A DNA stretch of 64,000 nucleotides from positions 434,001 to 498,000 of the forward strand of contig NZ_LT670848.1 in NCBI RefSeq assembly GCF_900142975.1, given 5' to 3'. Under the pieces are notes generated by a model, which worked only from the letters and a program-made list of their open reading frames with translations, did not search any database and was not told the DNA's origin. This document shows positions 57,586-64,000 of this stretch, one piece after another. The DNA is from Salegentibacter salegens. GTDB lineage: Bacteria; Bacteroidota; Bacteroidia; Flavobacteriales; Flavobacteriaceae. Both the position numbers and the translations under genes were made by a program. Position 1 is the stretch's first letter; each line of letters opens with the position of its first letter.

Positions 57586-58449
57586 TTAAGATCGGTTTAT
57601 CCATTGTTTCAAATGGAATTCCAGCTCGTGAATTAAGGGTGTTAAGTCTGTGGAACGTTTTCTTATAGATTGAAGTTTTTCACGCTTGTCAAAAGGTAAA
57701 TCTAATAGTTGCTGAAAAAAATCAAATACTTCTTTTTCGGATCCGCCATTAATTTTTTTAGCCTGGATAAGTGCTTTAATTAACTCGGCCAGTTCGAGAG
57801 GAGTACCCAGCCATTTAATACGATTTTCCTCGCGGAATTCTTTCAATTCCCGCTCTTGTAAAATACTATTTACTTTATAATGTTTATCAAGGCTGAGAAT
57901 AGATTTTTTGAAATCTAGAGTGTCCTGTTGGGAATATTGTGGTAGCGGATTATGGAAGGTGAAAAATTCGGTGATAATATTATCCTTCTCTGGAAGATGA
58001 AATTCCTCCAGTTTATTATGAAAAGCTTGAATAAAATCATATTCAGTAAGTAGATGGGGTTGACTTTGTATGGGTAAGCTCGGTAAATTTTTATCGACAG
58101 CTAAGACTCCTGTTATTTGCTGAACAATAGCTTCAAATAATAGAAAGTGGTATTTTTCTTTTGTTTGTAACGGTACTCCTTTATAGAGTAGAGGTCTTTT
58201 ATAAGTAGTATTGAAATAGGCCTTGACCTGGTAAGGCATGACTTTATAATTATTGATGAAGATTAGAATATCGTTATACAGGTCCCTCATAAAGATTTCC
58301 ATATCAACCTTAAAATACCTTCCGTGGGCTTTCTTAAAATAAAAATCGTAAAATGCGGAATTGATATCGATTTCCTGGAATTGCTTTAAGGAACATAGCT
58401 TTAAAACTGGTAGCTGTAACTGGTTATATTCAATATTTTTCGGCTTCAT
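57586..58449 (-). CDS. RteC-like protein
   Basis: A 287-residue protein whose C-terminal part (RIKWLGTPLELAELIKALIQAKKINGGSEKEVFDFFQQLLDLPF..., KLQSIRKRSTDLTPLIHELEFHL, about 207-283) follows the RteC pattern. RteC regulates excision and transfer genes of Bacteroides conjugative transposons. The N-terminal 200 residues are helical and not recognised. It lies 49 bases from the integrase gene, on the same strand. An RteC-like activator of excision would fit, but the match is from memory of the pattern. Confidence 0.6.
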   Translation of the reverse strand: MKPKNIEYNQLQLPVLKLCSLKQFQEIDINSAFYDFYFKKAHGRYFKVDMEIFMRDLYNDILIFINNYKVMPYQVKAYFNTTYKRPLLYKGVPLQTKEKYHFLLFEAIVQQITGVLAVDKNLPSLPIQSQPHLLTEYDFIQAFHNKLEEFHLPEKDNIITEFFTFHNPLPQYSQQDTLDFKKSILSLDKHYKVNSILQERELKEFREENRIKWLGTPLELAELIKALIQAKKINGGSEKEVFDFFQQLLDLPFDKREKLQSIRKRSTDLTPLIHELEFHLKQWINRS

Positions 58450-58498
58450 CTTTTAGATCGATATGATTGGATTCACAATAATTCCCATTTAACTAAAA

Positions 58499-59839
58499 TC
58501 AACTTTTAGCCGCCAGTTTTTCGTATAAATCTGCTATTTGCTGGGCACTATCCATAGCAGATTTTCCTATATATCCTAAGAACATTTTTTCCGTACTATG
58601 TGCGGTGATTCTCATTAATAATGGTGTTGGAAATATACCATATTGGTTAGTTGCAAAAGTCCTGCGGCATACGTGAGAAGTAATCAATTCGTGTTTGGGA
58701 AAAGTGCCGGTTATTTTTCTTTTAGTACCTTTCTCTTTATACCTGCCTTTTTCATCTTTTTCAAGTATTTCTCCGTTTTCACCAAGCATAACAATTTTTG
58801 CTCCTTCTGTAAGTGAATTTATTCCAACAGTTTTACATAGAATTTTTAAATCGTTATTAAAATTTTGAAGGGCTATTGGGTAGGGTAGTCCTTCCTTTAA
58901 AATTTCTTTTGTGGTGGGAAGTACAGGTATACTAACATTTTTGCCTGTCTTCTGTTGTTTCAGTTCAATTAGTTCCAAGCCATTTCTTGTGATAAAATTA
59001 TCCTCTGATAGACGTAGAAGATCACCTCCCCTTTGACCAATATTGCAACCCAATAATAGCCATTTTCTGACATTCTTAAGACTATCAGATTCTAATTGGG
59101 CCTTTTCAATTTTAAGAAGTTCTTCAGGAGTTAAATAAATGATGAAGTCATTTTTTGTTTTTCCTCCTTTTACCTTCTTAAGTTGATGACTAACTTCTAA
59201 ACCATTTATTTCAGCATCTGCACAGACTGACTTGAGATCATCAATTTTTTTTCTGGCATAACCTTCAGAATAATTTTGTGAACTGAGTAGCCAATCTAAA
59301 AATTTTCTACCAAATTTGATATCTACATCTTTCACTCGATACTTTTTAGCCCCTTGGTACTTTTTGAAAACGTTCAAAAGGTTTTTATAGGATTTAACCC
59401 TACTTAAAGAGATTCCCAAGCCTCCTCGAGCATTTTCTCGGGTATGAGAATGATCTATTAATTCTTGAATACAATCTGTTATTAAATCACTTTTAATTTC
59501 ATCATCCACATGTTCATCTTCCTCTGGATTGTAAAAATTGTAAAGAATTTCTTTAAGCCAATTTTTCTGTTCAGGTTTGGGTTTTTGCTTCTTATACTTA
59601 GAAAGAAGAAAGTCTTCTAATTCGGACAGTTTTGAATTAACTTCGGCTATTTTTCTTTTGTCAACTGCATCTAAACCCCGCCTTTTATGCCTTGTAGTAT
59701 TCCAATACTCTTTTGGAACCTCCAACTCTGTTTTAGCTTCAAATTGAAACTTTTTGTTATTATTATCCTTATCTTGTAGGCGCACTGTAAGTGGAGCATG
59801 TTGCCTTTTGGAACGGTAAAGAAAATATATTGTAGCCAT
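58499..59839 (-). CDS. Tyrosine recombinase (island integrase)
   Basis: A 446-residue tyrosine integrase. N-terminal arm/SAM-like DNA-binding domain (about 100-210), then the catalytic domain with Arg I in GQRGGDLLRLS (near 269), HVCRRTFAT (His-x-x-Arg box near 388), and the tyrosine nucleophile in MFLGYIG (near 421). It lies at the right end, about 207 bases from the right attachment site, and is the obvious enzyme for recombination between the 56-bp repeats. TGTACGC motifs lie just upstream of its start. Length is normal. Confidence 0.93.
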   Translation of the reverse strand: MATIYFLYRSKRQHAPLTVRLQDKDNNNKKFQFEAKTELEVPKEYWNTTRHKRRGLDAVDKRKIAEVNSKLSELEDFLLSKYKKQKPKPEQKNWLKEILYNFYNPEEDEHVDDEIKSDLITDCIQELIDHSHTRENARGGLGISLSRVKSYKNLLNVFKKYQGAKKYRVKDVDIKFGRKFLDWLLSSQNYSEGYARKKIDDLKSVCADAEINGLEVSHQLKKVKGGKTKNDFIIYLTPEELLKIEKAQLESDSLKNVRKWLLLGCNIGQRGGDLLRLSEDNFITRNGLELIELKQQKTGKNVSIPVLPTTKEILKEGLPYPIALQNFNNDLKILCKTVGINSLTEGAKIVMLGENGEILEKDEKGRYKEKGTKRKITGTFPKHELITSHVCRRTFATNQYGIFPTPLLMRITAHSTEKMFLGYIGKSAMDSAQQIADLYEKLAAKS

Positions 59840-59884
59840 AAGGATTTATTGAGTAATTATAAAGATAAGACATATTCATTTTTG

Positions 59885-59903
59885 TTGTACGCAAAATGTA
59901 CGC
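59885..59903. promoter_or_regulatory. Tandem TGTACGC motif upstream of the integrase
   Basis: TGTACGC at 59886-59892 and 59897-59903, same orientation, 11 bases apart; the pair inside the left end is 12 bases apart. Likely integrase arm sites or an int operator. The rest of 59904-60046 holds nothing I can identify. Confidence 0.45.
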
Positions 59904-60046
59904 ACGAGGAAGAATATAAAAGAATTTTGCGCAATCCATAACAATTTAACCTGGGACAACATAGTGCCGTGAGCTGTTGATTTTACTAAGCTTATGCTGG
60001 TTTTTGTTGATATCGGAAACGAACTTAAAATTTTAAGGAAACACTA

Positions 60047-60102
60047 CCGTCCCGAGTACTTAAAGCCTTGTTAATCATCTGATTTTCAAGGCTTTTTTGT
60101 TT
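60047..60102. repeat. attR: Island right attachment site (56-bp direct repeat)
   Basis: Perfect copy of 31903-31958. It contains the last 12 bases of tRNA-Leu but no upstream tRNA sequence, and repeats the terminator hairpin. The chromosome resumes at 60103. Confidence 0.9.
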
Positions 60103-60232
60103 ATGTCAATTTCTAAATCTCTTTAGAATATTCTGTAATAAGTTTTTTAATTTATATTTAATCTGGAAAAGCTCAGAAGCTCACCATAAAGAATGTGCTT
60201 ACTTATATTTTCTTTACAAAAGAAGTTGTTTT

Positions 60233-60240
60233 TATATTTG
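60233..60240 (+). promoter_or_regulatory. Candidate -7 box of the lipoprotein gene
   Basis: TATATTTG matches TAnnTTTG and is 22 bases before the ATG at 60262. Confidence 0.45.
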
Positions 60241-60261
60241 GCGCTTTTAAACCACATTTTA

Positions 60262-60711
60262 ATGAAAAGAATTTTATTATTAGTACCGTTTGTTCTATTT
60301 GCGTGTTCTAACGGAGATGATCATTTAGGAGATTCTGATAACCCTATTGTAGGAAAATGGAGGTATAATGGTATTATAGAATATCCTGAAGAGGAAGAAA
60401 CTATGGAGTCTGAAGCTTCTGAATGCTCTGAAAAAAGCACGCTTTATTTTAAAGTAAATGGCAATTTAGAAGCTGTTCATTATCATTCACCATTAGGAGA
60501 TTGTGTTTTAAATGAAATGGCTACTACAAATTTAAACTGGGAGCAACTTTCCGAAGGAAAATATAGAATTAGTGGTGAGAATGGTAGCAATGTTCGAGAT
60601 GAAATTGCTTTCCCTGATAGCAATACCATGCACATGATTTCAAATACAAACTATAATAAATTAGATGTTGTTATAGATAGAAAAGCTGAGGTTTATAAAA
60701 GAATAGAATAG
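60262..60711 (+). CDS. Small exported lipoprotein, lipocalin-like
   Basis: A 149-residue lipoprotein. ATG at 60262 gives a clear signal with lipobox VLFAC (Cys15); a longer frame from 60193 is rejected. After an Asp/Gly linker, VGKWRYNGIIEY starts a lipocalin-type barrel, with CSEKSTLYFKVNGNLEAVHYH and LNWEQLSEGKYRISGENG. The acidic EEEETMESEASE insert lies near 50. Function is unknown. It is the first chromosomal gene after the island. Confidence 0.75.
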   Translation: MKRILLLVPFVLFACSNGDDHLGDSDNPIVGKWRYNGIIEYPEEEETMESEASECSEKSTLYFKVNGNLEAVHYHSPLGDCVLNEMATTNLNWEQLSEGKYRISGENGSNVRDEIAFPDSNTMHMISNTNYNKLDVVIDRKAEVYKRIE

Positions 60712-60895
60712 TTGTTTGTCTTTTCAAATTAACTTTTTTTTAATCGCTTTACTTAATCTTCAGATAATATTTGAATTTATTGGAAGACGTGCATTTATTC
60801 GACAAATTTCGAAATACATTTACCGGGCTTTTCCATTCTTCCATCTTAGCTAATTTTTCTTCATCTCGAATGCGATTTATAATTATTTCAGCCAA

Positions 60896-61876
60896 TCAAC
60901 AATTTTCTTCCGGGTCTTCTACAGCGCAATGGTCGGCGTGGTAGGCATTTCTTTCTCCCATGGGTTTTTCTAATCCCACTGTGGTGTCGTAGCGAGTTTG
61001 ATGTTCCATTTCTGAATTTATTTCGGCGCCCATAAGTACAATAAAGGCGGTTAGAAATAGCCATAACAATAAAATAGCTACTGCGGCAAAACTTCCGTAG
61101 AGATCTGCATAGCTACCAAAATTAGCTACATACCAGGAGAATAACATAGAACCGGCAAGCCAAAATATTGCACCAATTATGGCTCCCCAGCTCACCCAGA
61201 TAAACTTGGGGTTAGTTCTATAAGGAGCAATTTTATAAATCATAGTTAAATTAAGAATTAAAATAAATCCGAGAAACACCCAGCGAAACCATTGCAAGAT
61301 GGCTTCGAGACTGGGGTTTAATCCCAGGTTTTTTACCAATAACGGAAAGAAAATAACAATTAATAAACTAATAAGTCCAACAAATAAACCGCCCGTGGTA
61401 AAAAGTAGGCTAAGAAGGTTTTTTTTGATAATGCCCCTTCCATCAATTTCGTCGTAAGCAATATTTACACCTTCAAAAAGAGCATTTGTACCCTTGTTGG
61501 CACTCCAAATACTTACTGAAATACTTATTAACAAACCCCAGCCAATTTCCTTTCTGGATCGCTTGAGAATAGGTTCCAGGAATTCGGTGATCATTCCAAA
61601 AGCCTGTTTGGGTAAAATTGAACTTAAATGTGCAATCTGACTTTCAATTTCGGAAGGCTCTAAAACCAGGCTATAGATAGAGATTGCTGCAATAAAAGTT
61701 GGAAAAATAGCGAGAAAGAAATAAAAAGCTACGCCGGCTGAAATTATTTGAACATGATCTAACTTCATCTCCTTAAAAACCCGTTTCCCAATATCTATCC
61801 AGCCAGATATTGGAATTTGATGAGGCCATTTTGCCTCTTCTCCACGATATTTTCTTTTTCTCTTGGTTTCACTCAT
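60896..61876 (-). CDS. YihY/BrkB-family inner-membrane protein
   Basis: A 326-residue membrane protein with six predicted helices. Family features: VQIISAGVAFYFFLAIFPTFIAAISIY (about 41-67), IWSANKGTNALFEGVNIAYDE (about 123-143), and YGSFAAVAILLLWLFLTAFIVLMGAEINSE (about 260-290). The old name 'ribonuclease BN' for this family was a mistake. Function is unknown. The C terminus is His/Asp-rich. Confidence 0.9.
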   Translation of the reverse strand: MSETKRKRKYRGEEAKWPHQIPISGWIDIGKRVFKEMKLDHVQIISAGVAFYFFLAIFPTFIAAISIYSLVLEPSEIESQIAHLSSILPKQAFGMITEFLEPILKRSRKEIGWGLLISISVSIWSANKGTNALFEGVNIAYDEIDGRGIIKKNLLSLLFTTGGLFVGLISLLIVIFFPLLVKNLGLNPSLEAILQWFRWVFLGFILILNLTMIYKIAPYRTNPKFIWVSWGAIIGAIFWLAGSMLFSWYVANFGSYADLYGSFAAVAILLLWLFLTAFIVLMGAEINSEMEHQTRYDTTVGLEKPMGERNAYHADHCAVEDPEENC

Positions 61877-61959
61877 TATTTATAATTATGCTGGAATGTA
61901 AATTTATACCCCTAGCATAGGTTTTCCAAAATCTATAGGGATTTTACTCGATAATCGAA

Positions 61960-62045
61960 ATTTAAATGCTCCGTCCCGAAGCACCGGGATGTCTCGAATC
62001 AAAACGTTTTTCTTATAAAATGCCTCGTGGGCTTGCCCCGAGGTA
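61960..62045. repeat. Short intergenic inverted repeats
   Basis: CCCG..CGGGAT near 61975-61990 and CCTCGTGGGC..GCCCCGAGG near 62022-62043 form small hairpins in the gap between the BrkB-like gene and the small lipoprotein. They resemble common Bacteroidetes intergenic repeats. Confidence 0.4.
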
Positions 62046-62085
62046 GTTTACTTATTAGTTCTAAGAATAAGTAGAAATACTATCG

Positions 62086-62196
62086 TTATAAGGGACTACA
62101 ATAGGGAGACCCTGGTCTCTCATTAGATTCAGAGGAATTTTCACAAGCGATAAACAAAAGAAGAATTGCTATTAGTCCTGAAATTTGGAGTTTCAT
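62086..62196 (-). CDS. 36-residue lipoprotein
   Basis: A short frame from ATG 62196 encodes a signal with lipobox (LIAILLLFIAC, Cys18) followed by only 18 residues rich in Ser/Glu/Pro (ENSSESNERPGSPYCSPL). The clear charge-hydrophobic-Cys pattern makes it likely real despite its length. Role unknown. It lies between the MscS-like gene and the BrkB-like gene, on the same strand as both. Confidence 0.55.
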   Translation of the reverse strand: MKLQISGLIAILLLFIACENSSESNERPGSPYCSPL

Positions 62197-62362
62197 TTTT
62201 ACAACATTTGTTAGGGGCTAATATATAAATTTAAGATAATATTAACTATCTGTAGCTGGTATTTGTTAAGAATGTGTGTTTTAAGTGATCACTAGGTTTT
62301 ATAATTTTGTAATAAGAAAAAAGCTTGAAATTTTGTAGAAACTGAAATTAAACCCCATTTTT

Positions 62363-64000
62363 CTAAATAGATGTGCTGGAACCCTCGGGCGGATAACTGG
62401 ATTTGTTTCTAAGGGCATCAATTTGTTCCCTGGTAAATTGTGGAAGCGGCATTTCGCGTTCCTTTTTTAGGTTTTCTACTGCAGCTTCAGCTTCAGCTGT
62501 TTTTTCTTTAGAAAGTCCCTGGTCTTTTCCGAAGTAAATAGTTTGTGAAGGGAAGGCGAAATCGGTACCGCTACGCTCTACAACATCCATCATTCTTAGC
62601 ATAAGATCTTCCCTAATTTCCATAAATCCACTAAAGTCTAAAGCATCCAGATAGGCAAAAATTTCAACATCTAAAGAATGTGCCCCAAAACCAATAAAAC
62701 GAATTCTTGCAGGTTCTTCATAAACTTTGGGATGAGCATAAAGTACTTTTCTTAACTCGGTAAGTAAATAACGTAGCTGGTCAGGTGAAGTTTCGTATCT
62801 AAAATTTAGGACACTTACAAATCTAAACCTATCCCGATGCGCATAATTTTCAATAGTATCTGAAGAAAATGCTCCGTTGGGAATGGTTACCACGGTGCGG
62901 TCTAATGTGCGAATTCGGGTAGATCTAATACCTATTTTTTCAATATTTCCAGTTACTTCTCCTACCCGACAAAAATCACCTACCCGAATTGGCCTATCGG
63001 CAATTAAGGTTATACTTCCCACAAAATTTTCTATGGTTTTTTGGGCACCCAGGGCCAGTGCGATACCACCAATTCCCAGGGCGGCCAAACCAGTCGTAAC
63101 GTCAATGCCAATTGCGCCTAAGCTAAATATAATACCAAAAATTACAATGGCTATTTTAGCAGCCCGTTGAAGAAATAATACTATTGAAACTCCCGCCGGA
63201 TTACCGCGTAATAGCATTTTTTCCTGACTAAACTTTCCAATAAAATCAGATAATCGCCAGAGAAGAATAAGGATGGCCACAATGCCTACTATTATGGTGA
63301 TCGCACTAAATTTTTGGCGTAAAATAATAGATAGTTCAAGGTTTCTGGTGAGGGCCACAAATATCCAAACGGCAACATATAATTTTAAAGGAAGTTTAAC
63401 GGCTGTAATTATTCCTGAAATTGGTTCTTCTCTAATTCTTTTCCATAGTTTTTTTAGAAGAAAGATTAGTGCAGAAATAACCAAAAAAGATATTAAGTAA
63501 CTTAAACCAATAAGTAACAAGGCAACTATCCATTGACCTGCGGGGACACCGCCCCAAAGATACTTATTAAGAACCCCGGGAATTATTTGATCTACAAGTG
63601 CAGAATTTTGAAGGCTAACCGAGCTTATAGCTCCAACAGTTTCAGCAGAAAAAAGCCAGATTGGATTTCCTGTTTCATCCTTGTGCTGTTTCAAGAAAAT
63701 CTCAATTAACTCATCGTCAGGATTTATACTTCCTACTTTCTCCAGGTTTGGTTCAAAATCATCATCGGTTTTTCCTTTAGGATCATCACTAATTAAATAA
63801 TAGGGTAAAATACTTCCTTTTTGATCGAATAAGCGTTGTAAAACCAGGACTAACCGTTCCTTTTCTTCTTCCGAGTTAATAGTCTCGGGAAAATTGAGAT
63901 ATCTCGCGGCGCGATTATAATTTTGCCCGGCCATAGCATTTATAAATCCGTTTACCGTACCTCGTGGCGTTCTTCTGCCTAAAATATCCTCAGGAATCTC
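62363..64000 (-). CDS. MscS-family mechanosensitive channel (partial, start outside window)
   Basis: The frame is open to the right edge: 22 codons precede the ATG at 63934 (…ILGRRTPRGTVNGFINA), so the gene continues outside. At least 545 residues. The N-terminal extension is periplasmic (about 1-150), then several helices, and the MscS pore/beta domain (ATGLAALGIGGIALALGAQKTIENFVGSITLIADRPIRVGD, near 310-350) followed by VTIPNGAFSSDTIENYAHR. The Gly/Ala-rich pore helix and the beta domain are typical. Senses membrane tension and releases solutes. The extra N-terminal domain places it with the larger MscS homologues. Confidence 0.9.
   Translation of the reverse strand, partial: EIPEDILGRRTPRGTVNGFINAMAGQNYNRAARYLNFPETINSEEEKERLVLVLQRLFDQKGSILPYYLISDDPKGKTDDDFEPNLEKVGSINPDDELIEIFLKQHKDETGNPIWLFSAETVGAISSVSLQNSALVDQIIPGVLNKYLWGGVPAGQWIVALLLIGLSYLISFLVISALIFLLKKLWKRIREEPISGIITAVKLPLKLYVAVWIFVALTRNLELSIILRQKFSAITIIVGIVAILILLWRLSDFIGKFSQEKMLLRGNPAGVSIVLFLQRAAKIAIVIFGIIFSLGAIGIDVTTGLAALGIGGIALALGAQKTIENFVGSITLIADRPIRVGDFCRVGEVTGNIEKIGIRSTRIRTLDRTVVTIPNGAFSSDTIENYAHRDRFRFVSVLNFRYETSPDQLRYLLTELRKVLYAHPKVYEEPARIRFIGFGAHSLDVEIFAYLDALDFSGFMEIREDLMLRMMDVVERSGTDFAFPSQTIYFGKDQGLSKEKTAEAEAAVENLKKEREMPLPQFTREQIDALRNKSSYPPEGSSTSI

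Overview
The window looks like chromosomal DNA of a Bacteroidetes bacterium, most likely a member of the Flavobacteriaceae. The evidence is a C-terminal type IX secretion (type B) sorting domain, a single-chain SecDF, a CzcA pump fused to a TolC-like protein, a bacterial GH3-family protein, and promoter-like boxes of the TTG/TAnnTTTG kind instead of the enterobacterial -35/-10. Several genes (DUF6588-like, folK-dNK, ABC exporter, mutS) have only TTG as a plausible start. The genus cannot be fixed from the sequence alone.

Layout. Positions 1-31410 are mostly core genome: gyrB (partial), an outer-membrane-type protein, mdh, secDF, a HigBA toxin-antitoxin pair, a DUF192 lipoprotein with lgt, yidD, cysS, folE, a T9SS-exported protein, a GH3-like enzyme, a DUF2797 protein, a large AsmA protein, a queuosine-precursor transporter, a FolK-deoxynucleoside kinase fusion, a TrmH methyltransferase, an amidohydrolase lipoprotein, a DUF4377 gene cut near its 3' end by a complete IS256-family element (24088-25450, 8-bp target duplication), an ABC exporter, a tandem-NBD protein and mutS. 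tRNA-Gly(GCC) and tRNA-Leu(UAA) follow at 31675-31914.

From the 3' end of tRNA-Leu to 60102 lies a ~28.1-kb integrated island. It is bounded by perfect 56-bp direct repeats (31903-31958 and 60047-60102), which contain the last 12 bases of the tRNA and its terminator. Left to right it holds a small HTH regulator behind a 28-bp perfect palindrome; a type II-C CRISPR array of 61 identical 46-bp repeats and 60 spacers; cas2, cas1 and a 1451-aa cas9 on the opposite strand; a tracrRNA divergent from cas9; a HipBA pair; a heavy-metal operon (DUF6660-like protein, CzcA-TolC fusion, CzcB, Fur-family regulator, Zn/Cd P-type ATPase with an apparent N-terminal frameshift); then the maintenance genes (BfmA/BtgA-like mobilization protein, DnaC-like ATPase, replication-type winged-helix protein, AlpA/Xis-like HTH, RteC-like protein, tyrosine integrase). 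A ~120-bp hairpin element occurs on both sides of the metal operon, and a decayed fragment of a second bfmA sits at the left copy, so the island looks composite.

Positions 60103-64000 return to ordinary chromosome: a small lipoprotein, a YihY/BrkB membrane protein, a 36-residue lipoprotein, and an MscS-type channel running off the right edge.

How the parts work together: the integrase and the att repeats make the CRISPR-Cas9 system, the toxin-antitoxin module and the metal-efflux operon one transferable unit. Within the CRISPR locus the tracrRNA anti-repeat fixes the crRNA strand as +, so the array is transcribed toward cas2 and against the cas operon, and a terminator built partly from the last repeat stops it there.
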